Part shown: positions 27,175 to 35,074 of the stretch, one piece after another
Layout: each line of letters opens with the position of its first letter
Position numbering within the stretch: the stretch's first letter is position 1
DNA from: Bacteroidetes bacterium UKL13-3
GTDB lineage: Bacteria; Bacteroidota; Bacteroidia; UKL13-3
Assembly (NCBI GenBank): GCA_001602415.1
Contig: CP012155.1
Location: 1,426,001 to 1,490,000 of the forward strand
Direction of reading: 5' to 3'
Length of the DNA: 64,000 bases
Notes under the pieces: generated by a model
Seen by the model: only the letters and a program-made list of their open reading frames with translations
Told to the model about the DNA's origin: nothing
The model's database searches: none
Made by a program: the position numbers and the translations under genes

Positions 27175-27783
27175 ATGAAGAAATCAAGTTGTAAATTTAG
27201 CCTTTATTTAATGACTACTTTTTTAGTTTTTTTCTTGGCAAATACCATTCATTTATATGCTCAAGATAAGGAAGTAACAAAAGAAAAAAACGAGGGTCAT
27301 TATGGACTGAAAGCAGGTATCAACTTTGCTGAACTTTGGGGGAAGGACGCATTACCAGAAAGCGACCGAAAAGTGGGTTATTCTTTTGGAGTATATGCTA
27401 CATACAAAATTTCAAAAGAATGGAAACTTCAGCCCGAGGTGATTTGGTCGCTTCAAGGAGAAAAATCTAAGGAGAGTGGACGGTATAAAATTTCTTACAT
27501 CAACATCCCTGTTATGTTTAAATGGAAAAGTAATAAGTTTTACACAGAATTAGGACCTCAGTTTGGTATACTTACAATGAACACGGCTAAGTCAGTTCCT
27601 GATGATTTGAGGATTGAAAACTTTGAAACATTCGACTTTTCTTTGAATGCAGGACTTGGGTATGAAATTTTTGAAGATTGGAGTATTGGTGCGAGATATG
27701 TTCAAGGCGTGACCAATATTGTAAGAGGGCGTGATTTAAGGAATAGTGTCATTTATGTAGGTATATCATACAGGATATTTTAA
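27175..27783 (+). CDS. Outer-membrane beta-barrel protein (PorT/OMP_b-brl-like)
   Basis: 202 residues. A signal peptide (~1-30, ...FLANTIHLYAQ) is followed by a small barrel pattern: GLKAGINFAELWG, FGVYATYKIS..WKLQPEVIWSLQG, INIPVMFKWKS, YTELGPQFGIL, FSLNAGLGYEIF..WSIGARYVQG, and a C-terminal VGISYRIF. This is the common Bacteroidota 8-stranded OMP (PorT-type) layout. It is the first of three genes in the last cassette; the next gene starts 11 bp later. Its precise role is unknown. Confidence 0.8.
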   Translation: MKKSSCKFSLYLMTTFLVFFLANTIHLYAQDKEVTKEKNEGHYGLKAGINFAELWGKDALPESDRKVGYSFGVYATYKISKEWKLQPEVIWSLQGEKSKESGRYKISYINIPVMFKWKSNKFYTELGPQFGILTMNTAKSVPDDLRIENFETFDFSLNAGLGYEIFEDWSIGARYVQGVTNIVRGRDLRNSVIYVGISYRIF

Positions 27784-27794
27784 AAATTAAATCA

Positions 27795-28370
27795 ATGAGA
27801 AGATATATTTTACTTTCTGTTTTTATTGGCGTAATGTCTAATTTTGCTGTGGCTCAGAATAACAATAAGGAGTGGCAAGTTGGTTATTTTGCCCCATACA
27901 TTTCAAATATGGGTGGCACTGTGGGTTATGCTTTTGATTTGAAGGAATTAGAAGATAATTCCAAAGAAAAAAGAAAAAGAAAACAACGTCTGCAATTCTT
28001 AACACAATTGGGCTATTTTGCACAAACCAATGTATCTCGTAATCTCTTGCTTAACCCCGAATTGGTTTACAGATGGAATAAATCAGATAAACGCTTTTTT
28101 CTCACTTCTTCTGTTGGAGCTGGCTATTTACTTGCGTTTCAAAGACAAGACGGTACATTAAACTTGGGGACAGGAGAAATAGATTACAGATATGCCGCTT
28201 TAAACCATTTTTTACCAACCCTTAATTTAGGCTTGGGAGTTGAACCAAAAAAGCACTTAGGTTTTTTCTTTAAAGCTACTTATGGCAGAAAGTTGAGTGT
28301 TCAAAATGCAAATGCTGCGTTTGTTGGACTTTCAACAGGTTTAATTATTAAGTTTCATCCCAAAAATTAA
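27795..28370 (+). CDS. Secreted/outer-membrane protein of unknown function
   Basis: 191 residues with a signal peptide (MRRYILLSVFIGVMSNFAVAQ). The body alternates short polar turns and beta-type strands (FLTQLGYFAQ, LLNPELVYRW, FFLTSSVGAGYLLAFQR, LNLGLGVEPKKHLGFFFKATYGRK, VGLSTGLIIKFHP), suggesting a small beta-barrel. I do not recognise a named family. It lies between the PorT-like gene and the FAD-oxidase gene (3-bp gap), so the three are probably translated together. Confidence 0.65.
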   Translation: MRRYILLSVFIGVMSNFAVAQNNNKEWQVGYFAPYISNMGGTVGYAFDLKELEDNSKEKRKRKQRLQFLTQLGYFAQTNVSRNLLLNPELVYRWNKSDKRFFLTSSVGAGYLLAFQRQDGTLNLGTGEIDYRYAALNHFLPTLNLGLGVEPKKHLGFFFKATYGRKLSVQNANAAFVGLSTGLIIKFHPKN

Positions 28371-28373
28371 GAA

Positions 28374-29582
28374 ATGACACGGAAAGAATTCATAGAAAAA
28401 AGCTTGTTAATGGGAATTGGTCTTCCGTTTTTAAGCAGCACCTTGTTGCAATCTTGTAGTAAAGACGACTCCATATTTCCAAAATTTCATACTGATTTTT
28501 CAGGAAAAGTAATCATTGTCGGTGCAGGTGCAGCAGGATTAGCAGCAGGTTATCTACTCAAAAGATATGGCGTAGATTTTGAAATAATCGAAGCTGCACC
28601 CGTTTATGGTGGTCGACTAAAAAAGTCATCCAATTTTGCAGACTTTCCAATAGATATTGGTGCTGAATGGATTCACACAGACCCTAAAATATTGGCAGAC
28701 ATTATCAACAACCCTAGCTCAAATGCCAATATTGATATTATTGTTTACAATCCACAAACTATAAAATCTTGGAAAAACGGAAAGCTGAAATCACATAATT
28801 ACATCAGCAGTTTTTACAGTGAATGGAAATTTAAAAATTCCACTTGGTTCGACTTCTTTGAACAGTTTATCGTACCGGAAATTGCAGACAAAATAGTTTT
28901 AAACAAACCTATTTCAGAAATCAATTATCAAGGAGACAAAGTGCTCTTATTAACAGGCAACAATGAAACTTATGAAGCAGACAAAGTGCTTATAACCACA
29001 CCGATTAAAACGCTTCAAAATGAGCAAATTGTCTTTCAACCTCCATTGCCGACTGACAAAAAAGAAGCAATCAACAAGGTGTTTATGGGAGACGGCATTA
29101 AAATATTTATAGAATTTAAAGAAAAATTTTACCCTGATATTTTGGCTTTTGGCAATATTTTCCAAGCACTCAATGAAGCAGAAAAATTTGTATATGATGC
29201 CGCTTTTAGAAAAGATTCCAACAAGCACATTTTAGGACTTTTCGCTATCAACGATAAAGCAAATGCTTACACGCAATTGAATTCGGAGCAAGAGATTATA
29301 GACAAGTTTATGGCAGAATTAGATGAAATTTTTGAGGGAAAGGCAACAGCTAATTATGTGAATCACATTATTCAAAATTGGTCAAAAGAGCCATACATAC
29401 AAGGAGCATATTCGTATTCTTTTGATGGAAAACAAGAAGACATTGTAGCGACAATAAATGACCCATTATTAGATAAAGTTTATTTTGCAGGAGAAGCATT
29501 GTCAATAAAAAATCAAGCAATGGTTCACGGAGCCTGCGAATCAGCATACAGTATGATAGCAACAATGATGAAAGATGAATAA
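28374..29582 (+). CDS. Flavin-containing amine oxidoreductase (FAD-dependent), lipoprotein-like
   Basis: 402 residues. The N-terminus (MTRKEFIEKSLLMGIGLPFL...LLQSCSKDD) has a lipobox-like LQSC, so export and anchoring are likely. The FAD-binding Rossmann motif VIIVGAGAAGLAAGYLL (~residues 45-61), E in IIEAAP, and GGR followed by IGAEWIH are typical of monoamine oxidase/FAD amine oxidases. The C-terminal KVYFAGEALS...MVHGACESA closes the FAD site. The substrate is unknown. It is the last gene of the cassette that ends at 29598. Confidence 0.85.
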   Translation: MTRKEFIEKSLLMGIGLPFLSSTLLQSCSKDDSIFPKFHTDFSGKVIIVGAGAAGLAAGYLLKRYGVDFEIIEAAPVYGGRLKKSSNFADFPIDIGAEWIHTDPKILADIINNPSSNANIDIIVYNPQTIKSWKNGKLKSHNYISSFYSEWKFKNSTWFDFFEQFIVPEIADKIVLNKPISEINYQGDKVLLLTGNNETYEADKVLITTPIKTLQNEQIVFQPPLPTDKKEAINKVFMGDGIKIFIEFKEKFYPDILAFGNIFQALNEAEKFVYDAAFRKDSNKHILGLFAINDKANAYTQLNSEQEIIDKFMAELDEIFEGKATANYVNHIIQNWSKEPYIQGAYSYSFDGKQEDIVATINDPLLDKVYFAGEALSIKNQAMVHGACESAYSMIATMMKDE

Positions 29583-29598
29583 AAGTACAGCATATAAC

Positions 29599-30390
29599 AA
29601 ATAGCGCTTAAACGAAGTGTACCCACTTCGATTTAAGCGTGTGTTGACTGAAGCGTGACGGGTTTTTTTGCGAGTTATGTGTTTTGAATGTTTGGGATTA
29701 TTTTTGGCTGCTTGGTGGGTGTATTTTTAGTTGGTGCAGCTTTACTTTTTTAGCGCTTTAATGCGCTTTTTTTGTGCTTTTTGTTTTGCAGGCTGGTAAC
29801 TTTTGTGTGTTGTTTTAGGTTTTGGGCAATGCGCGGCCTAGTTGCCTGTTTTAGGCAATTAAGGTTATGCAATATTTAACGCTTGCTGGTGGGCTTGGTG
29901 TAGCAATGCCAATGGTGGTGCTTTAAACAATTGTTTGCACTCTTGCTTTGATAATACTACTGGTAAGGTTTGGTTTTTTTTGATACTGGGTAGTTTAATG
30001 GCTGCATCTTCCATACCAAATATTCTGAACCAAAAACGTAATGCAAAAACTGCATGCTTAAAGTAGCTGATGGATTTTCCTTCTACCTCGGTGCTTCTGT
30101 AAAAATAAGCGTTTAACTCATCAATACTTATGTGATGAGGCAACCTATTAAAGTGCAAGGCTACGTAAGCCAACGAGCGACCATAGTTGGTTAACAATCC
30201 TTTGCTTAATTGTTTTACCATTACCTGCTCTAAAAAATAATCGTAAGCTTGGCTAAAGCCTATTACCGATAACTTTGCTTGATGTACAATTGTTGATGTT
30301 GTGTTTTTTTTAATGTCATAACTTTATTGTTTTGATTTTATTTCTTACAAAGTTTATCCTATTTTGCAATGAAATGCTACCGCAGGTTTT
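29599..30390 (-). mobile_element. IS91-like element copy D (same deletion as A and C)
   Basis: It has the same left palindrome and internal junction as copies A and C, and is preceded by GCATATAAC, the end of the FAD-oxidase cassette. At the right it diverges from the others after CCGCAGGTTT and runs into the trxB upstream region; no attC-like arm follows. It therefore marks the end of the recognisable array. The right border is approximate. Confidence 0.7.
29865..30221 (-). pseudogene. Truncated tyrosine recombinase of IS91-like copy D
   Basis: 118-residue frame nearly identical to that of copy C, with the tail PPLALLHQAHQQALNIA. The catalytic domain is absent. Confidence 0.75.
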
Positions 30391-30458
30391 GTTTATAACT
30401 ATTGAACAACTGTATGCGTACAGAAAATATTTTTACACCTTTAAAATTTTAGTTAAAC

Positions 30459-31415
30459 ATGTCGAATACTCCAGAAAAAATTGAATGCCTTATTGTAGGA
30501 AGCGGACCTGCAGGTTATACTGCTGCTATTTATGCCGCGCGTGCGGATATTAAACCAGTTGTGTATGCTGGAATGCAGCCAGGCGGACAGCTTACCATTA
30601 CTACTGATGTAGAAAACTATCCAGGATATCCTGAAGGAATTATGGGACCTGAGATGATGGAAAATTTCCGTAAACAAGCTGAACGCTTGGGCACAGAAGT
30701 GCGTTACGGAATGGTAACCAAAGTTGATTTTACAGGCAAGCCTCCATACAAAATTCAAGTAGATGAAAAGCATGAGATTTTGGCTGAAACAGTTATCATT
30801 TCAACAGGTGCTTCTGCTAAATGGTTAGGTATTCCTTCGGAAGAAAAATTGAATGGTAGAGGTGTTTCGGCTTGTGCAGTTTGCGATGGATTTTTCTTTA
30901 AAGGCAAGGACGTGGCAATTGTTGGGGCGGGCGATACAGCCTGCGAAGAAGCAAGTTATTTAGCCAAAATTTGCAGTAAGGTATACATGATTGTTCGCAG
31001 GGGTGAATTCCGTGCTTCGAAGGCTATGCAACACCGCGTGCAGAATACACCCAACATTGAAATTTTGTTTAACTCCGAAACCGATGAAATTCTTGGTGAA
31101 AACAAAGTAGAGGGTGTGAGGGTGAAAAATAATAAATCAGGCGAAACACGCGAAATTGCTATTCAAGGATTTTTCGTAGCCATCGGTCACCAACCCAATA
31201 CCGAAATATTTAAAGAATACATCACAATGGATGAAACCGGCTACATCATTACTCAGCCAGATTCATCGAGAACTAATGTTGAAGGAGTGTTTGCTTGTGG
31301 CGATGCTCAAGATAAAGTATACCGCCAAGCTGTAACCGCTGCTGGTACGGGTTGCATGGCCGCATTAGATGCCGAGCGTTACCTGTCGGCTAAACATGCT
31401 GCTGGTAGCCATTAG
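30459..31415 (+). CDS. trxB: Thioredoxin-disulfide reductase
   Basis: 318 residues, the normal length. FAD-binding GSGPAGYTAAIYAAR (~residues 12-26), the redox CxxC in SACAVCDG (~residues 137-144), NADPH-binding GAGDTACEEA, and the FAD-binding GVFACGDAQD near the C-terminus. It transfers electrons from NADPH to thioredoxin in the cytoplasm. It is monocistronic, followed by a clear terminator. The IS91-like copy D ends only ~70 bp upstream and could affect its promoter. Confidence 0.97.
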   Translation: MSNTPEKIECLIVGSGPAGYTAAIYAARADIKPVVYAGMQPGGQLTITTDVENYPGYPEGIMGPEMMENFRKQAERLGTEVRYGMVTKVDFTGKPPYKIQVDEKHEILAETVIISTGASAKWLGIPSEEKLNGRGVSACAVCDGFFFKGKDVAIVGAGDTACEEASYLAKICSKVYMIVRRGEFRASKAMQHRVQNTPNIEILFNSETDEILGENKVEGVRVKNNKSGETREIAIQGFFVAIGHQPNTEIFKEYITMDETGYIITQPDSSRTNVEGVFACGDAQDKVYRQAVTAAGTGCMAALDAERYLSAKHAAGSH

Positions 31416-31473
31416 TTTTTTGTTGCTCAAGGTGCTGTTTTAATCAAACAATACCCAATTATTCACTGTTATA

Positions 31474-31520
31474 AAACCACAGATTACAATGATACAACGA
31501 ATGTAATTTGTGGTTTTTTT
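31474..31520 (+). terminator. Intrinsic terminator after trxB
   Basis: A ~15-bp stem (AAACCACAGATTACA with TGTAATTTGTGGTTT, one mismatch) is followed by a run of T ending at ~31522. It lies ~60 bp after the trxB stop. Confidence 0.85.
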
Positions 31521-31553
31521 TTGTAACCAAACAATACCATTTAATTCAAACAC

Positions 31554-32411
31554 ATGAAAAAAATACTCTTCATTGTTACGTTATTGATTGCCAACCAAGC
31601 GTGGACTCAAAACAAAACTTGTTGCTCGGTAAACAATATTACCAAAGAGAATGCAACACTTGCCATGAATGATTCCTTTGCTAAAACGCATTTGGAACCA
31701 TTGTCTTACCAACTCGAAAATCCTAAAGGAGCGATGGTTGAATTTGAAACAACTGACGGAAAAAAAGGTAAAGCATACCTTATTCAATCAGCTAAAAAAA
31801 GTAAAAAGTATTTGTTTGTTTTTCAAGAATGGTGGGGCTTAAATGATCACATCAAAAAAGAAGCGGAGCATTTATATGGCGATTTAAAGAATGTGAATGT
31901 AATGGCAATTGATTTGTATGATGGAAATGTTGCCTCTACTCGCGAAGATGCACAAAAATTAATGAGTGGAATGAGTGATGCACGCGCTCGTGCCATTGTA
32001 AACGGTGCGTTAGCTTTTGCAGGTAAAGGCTCTAAAGTTGCTACCATTGGTTGGTGCATGGGAGGTGCCTGGAGTTTGCAAACAGCCATTGAGGGTGGTA
32101 AACAAGTTAAAGGCTGTGTGATGTACTATGGATTTCCGGAAATGAACGTTGATAAATTGAAAAGATTACAAACAGATGTTCTGGGTATTTTTGCCGAACA
32201 AGATGCTTTTATTAATGTAGAAACGGTGAAGTCGTTTGAAGGAAAAGTGAAAGAAGCAGGTAAGACGATAGTAGTATTTAACTACGTTGCGGGACATGCT
32301 TTTGCTAACCCAAGCAACCCCGATTTTAACAAACAAGCAACCGAAGATGCATACACCAACAAGGTGATGCCTTATTTGATGAAAGCACTTAAGGTTAAGG
32401 GGGGGAAGTAA
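31554..32411 (+). CDS. Dienelactone hydrolase family protein, exported
   Basis: 285 residues. Signal peptide MKKILFIVTLLIANQAWTQ. The alpha/beta hydrolase core has IGWCMGGAWS (nucleophile Cys in G-x-C-x-G, as in dienelactone hydrolases), GIFAEQDAFIN for the Asp and YVAGHAFANP for the His. The substrate cannot be deduced. A run of short tandem repeats starts directly at its stop codon. Confidence 0.88.
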   Translation: MKKILFIVTLLIANQAWTQNKTCCSVNNITKENATLAMNDSFAKTHLEPLSYQLENPKGAMVEFETTDGKKGKAYLIQSAKKSKKYLFVFQEWWGLNDHIKKEAEHLYGDLKNVNVMAIDLYDGNVASTREDAQKLMSGMSDARARAIVNGALAFAGKGSKVATIGWCMGGAWSLQTAIEGGKQVKGCVMYYGFPEMNVDKLKRLQTDVLGIFAEQDAFINVETVKSFEGKVKEAGKTIVVFNYVAGHAFANPSNPDFNKQATEDAYTNKVMPYLMKALKVKGGK

Positions 32412-32612
32412 TTGAGTTGATTGGGTAATTGGGTAATTGAGTTGATTGGGTAATTGGGTAATTGAGTTGATTGGGTAATTGGGTAATTGAGTTGATTGAG
32501 TTGATTGGGTAATTGGGTAATTGAGTTGATTGAGTTGATTGAGTTGATTGAGTTGATTGAGTAATTGAGTTGATTGAGTTGATTAGGTAATTAAGTTGAT
32601 TAAGTGATTGAG
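32411..32612. repeat. Degenerate tandem repeats of TTGATTGGGTAATTGGG type
   Basis: About 200 bp made of short units, mainly TTGATTGAG and TTGGGTAA in varying order, beginning at the stop codon of the hydrolase gene and ending ~65 bp before the next start. No gene or hairpin is evident in it. Confidence 0.85.
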
Positions 32613-32680
32613 TTTCGGAGTAATGTTTTGTTCAGTTAACCATTACTTGCGCATAAACGTTAAATCGAAAGTACATAAAC

Positions 32681-33010
32681 ATGAATTGGAATAAACTAAC
32701 GAGCCTAGATCAGCTGGCTTTTATTATGGAAGAATCCGAAGCGCAACCTGTATTGTTGTTTAAACACAGTACACGCTGCTCCATAAGTTCGGCTGCATTG
32801 GCCAGGTTGGAGAGAAGTTGGAAAGACGACAACGGTATTAAACCTTATTACTTGGATTTGTTGGCTTACCGACCGATTTCAACTGAAATTGCTCAAACCT
32901 TTGGCGTTGAACATCAATCGCCACAAGCCCTGTTAATTCGCAACGATAAATGTATATACACCGAATCGCATATGGGTATTGATGTTTCAGAAATGCTGAG
33001 GATGTTGTAA
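32681..33010 (+). CDS. ytxJ: Bacillithiol-system redox-active protein YtxJ
   Basis: 109 residues with a thioredoxin-like fold. The motif FKHSTRCSIS (~residues 27-36) contains the single active-site Cys typical of YtxJ, which is thought to act as a monothiol bacilliredoxin-type protein. QSPQALLIRN supplies the cis-Pro loop. Its presence suggests that this organism uses bacillithiol as low-molecular-weight thiol, as many Bacteroidota do. Confidence 0.9.
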   Translation: MNWNKLTSLDQLAFIMEESEAQPVLLFKHSTRCSISSAALARLERSWKDDNGIKPYYLDLLAYRPISTEIAQTFGVEHQSPQALLIRNDKCIYTESHMGIDVSEMLRML

Positions 33011-33116
33011 TTAGCAAACAAGCTGTTGGTTTTACTACAGTTTGTGAGAGTTTCTTCACATGGTGTTGAAATCCATTTAAGGCATACTCAACGTGTAACC
33101 CTATTTTCGCCATGTT

Positions 33117-34247
33117 ATGTTGGAAGCAATAGGAATTATCGATTTTATAATGGCAGGAGCATTGTTCCTCATGTTGTTGGTGCAGTTGTATTACTACTGG
33201 GGAGTGTTTGGGAAGTTCGCCTTTTACAAACCGCAAGCCCCAATCAAGCAAAAGCAGGAGCCCGTTTCTGTAATCATTGCTGCGCGCAATGAATTTGAAA
33301 ATCTTCAGAAAAACTTACCTGCTATTTTAACCCAGGATTATCCCGAGTATGAAGTTGTGGTAGTAAACCATTGTTCGTGGGACAACAGCCAGCAGTACCT
33401 CGAGGAGTTGCAACAAACCTATAAACAACTCAAAATTTCGCAATTAATTGAGCAAGAAAAATATCCTACCGGAAAAAAGTTTGCTTTAACCATTGGTATC
33501 AAAGCTGCCAAATACGATCAACTTATTTTTACCGATGCCGATTGTGCACCCGCTAGCAACCAATGGTTGGCTTTGATGCAAAGCAGGTTTACGGGCAATA
33601 AAGAAATTATTTTAGGCTATTCACCCTACTACAAAAAAGGAGGAATGCTCAATTTGTTTGATCGGTTTGAAACATTCCTCACGGGCTTATTTTATTTCTC
33701 GTTTGCCCTGGCAGGAAATGCATTTATGGGTGTTGGCAGAAACCTCGCTTACCGAAAAGAAGTATTTTTTAGGCATAAAGGATTTGCCAGTCACCAACAT
33801 ATTATGAGTGGCGATGATGATTTGTTTATTAACGAAGCGGCAACTCCTTACAATGTAGCAATTGAATGCAATCCCGAAAGTTTTACTTGGTCGGAAGGAA
33901 AGCCAACATTCGAAAAATGGTCGCGCCAAAAGTCGCGCCACATGACAACCGGAAAGCATTATAAACCCCAACACAAACGTTCATTGGGAGTGTATTATGC
34001 AAGTTTGTTTTTGTTTTATGGATTATTGGCTGCATGTTTATTGGTGAACATAACAACATGGCCTATCGTTGCTGGGATATACTTTTTGCGCCTGCTCAGC
34101 CAAGTGATTGTATACTATAACGCAGCGGTAAAACTAAAGTGCACGTCATTGGTTTGGTCGGTTCCGTTTAATGATATATTGTTTGTATTGTTCACGTTGT
34201 TTTATGGAACCAAAGGGTTGTTTACCCGCAATACAAAGAACTGGTGA
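33117..34247 (+). CDS. Membrane glycosyltransferase, family 2
   Basis: 376 residues. An N-terminal membrane segment (~8-30) is followed by a GT-A domain (VSVIIAARNEFENL at ~50-63, FTDADCAP as the D-x-D-type metal site, SGDDDLFINEA as the acceptor/base region, and a RQKSRH motif in place of QxxRW). Two or three membrane segments lie at the C-terminus (~285-345). Such enzymes make surface polysaccharide or modify glycolipids. It is followed closely by rsmG. Confidence 0.88.
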   Translation: MLEAIGIIDFIMAGALFLMLLVQLYYYWGVFGKFAFYKPQAPIKQKQEPVSVIIAARNEFENLQKNLPAILTQDYPEYEVVVVNHCSWDNSQQYLEELQQTYKQLKISQLIEQEKYPTGKKFALTIGIKAAKYDQLIFTDADCAPASNQWLALMQSRFTGNKEIILGYSPYYKKGGMLNLFDRFETFLTGLFYFSFALAGNAFMGVGRNLAYRKEVFFRHKGFASHQHIMSGDDDLFINEAATPYNVAIECNPESFTWSEGKPTFEKWSRQKSRHMTTGKHYKPQHKRSLGVYYASLFLFYGLLAACLLVNITTWPIVAGIYFLRLLSQVIVYYNAAVKLKCTSLVWSVPFNDILFVLFTLFYGTKGLFTRNTKNW

Positions 34248-34311
34248 GGTTTGCTTACTTTTGCAACAACCCAATTCTACACAAACAAACGATATAAATC
34301 TCACAACCGGC

Positions 34312-34944
34312 ATGGATATACTCCTTAAATACTTTCCCGATTTAACACCTTTGCAGCAAAAACAATATGCCGCGTGTTTTGAATTGTACAAAGAATGGAA
34401 CGAAAAAATCAATGTCATTTCACGCAAGGATATTGATTCGTTGTTTGAAAAACACGTGCTGCACTCGCTAGCCATTTCCAAGTTTATCGCCTTTAGACCC
34501 GATACCCAGGTGTTGGATATTGGCACCGGTGGCGGATTTCCGGGTATTCCGCTCAGTATTTTTTTTCCGGAAGTAAGTTTTACCCTGTGCGATTCGATTG
34601 CTAAAAAAATTACCGTTGCCGAAAATATTTCCCAATCGTTGGAATTACAAAATACCGACTTTGTAATTGGTAGGGTAGAGCAACTCAAAGAAAAGTTTGA
34701 TTTTATTGTAAGCCGCGCAGTAGCTCCGTGTGAGCAGTTATACCGCTGGACCCAAAGCTATATTGAAGAGAAAAATAGCAATCCTAAATTTAACGGTTAC
34801 TTATTGCTAAAGGGTGGCGATTTAAAAGAAGAAATAAAGGCACTTAAACAGGTTAACAAAAAACTCATTATTGAGGAGTATCCGCTCAGTAATTGGTTTG
34901 ACGAACCCTTTTTTGAAACCAAGAAGTTGCTTTATATTTATTAA
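34312..34944 (+). CDS. rsmG: 16S rRNA (guanine527-N7)-methyltransferase RsmG
   Basis: 210 residues from ATG 34312, the usual length; an upstream in-frame start at 34171 would overlap the glycosyltransferase gene and is not supported by homology. The SAM-binding motif is VLDIGTGGGFPGIPL, with FTLCDSIAKKI as the acidic-loop strand and FDFIVSRAVAP as motif IV. It methylates N7 of G527 in the 530 loop of 16S rRNA; loss of this enzyme gives low-level streptomycin resistance in other bacteria. Confidence 0.95.
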   Translation: MDILLKYFPDLTPLQQKQYAACFELYKEWNEKINVISRKDIDSLFEKHVLHSLAISKFIAFRPDTQVLDIGTGGGFPGIPLSIFFPEVSFTLCDSIAKKITVAENISQSLELQNTDFVIGRVEQLKEKFDFIVSRAVAPCEQLYRWTQSYIEEKNSNPKFNGYLLLKGGDLKEEIKALKQVNKKLIIEEYPLSNWFDEPFFETKKLLYIY

Positions 34945-35074
34945 GTATTCTTCTTACGCCAAAACGTTACGCATCTTCTAAAAATGCCCAGTATCGTCTT
35001 TTCTTCACCAAAATATCCCTAGCGTTTTACGTTTTTACCATACAAATACTATATTGCAAACGTATTGCTATGCG

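Larger units (their letters stand above)
7699..30398 (+). mobile_element. Integron-like gene-cassette array
   Basis: Cassette edges were found by eye from GTT/AAC cores. Cassette 1 runs from 7779 (type I RM); cassette 2 from 14346 (non-coding); then TPR from 19654, M50-like from 21937, caspase/PIN operon from 22991 and barrel/FAD-oxidase operon from 27138. Start and end of a unit are reverse complements: GTTACAAGCAACCCT against AGGGCAGCTTGTAAC (13/15), GTTAGCTGTA against TACAGCTAAC, GTTAGGCGTA against TACGCCTAAC, GTTATATGCT against AGCATATAAC. In integrons this pattern arises because attC is split when the circular cassette integrates. All cassette genes are on the plus strand. nrdBA at 15-18.4 kb lies within the span but is not clearly bounded as a cassette. 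Confidence 0.75.
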
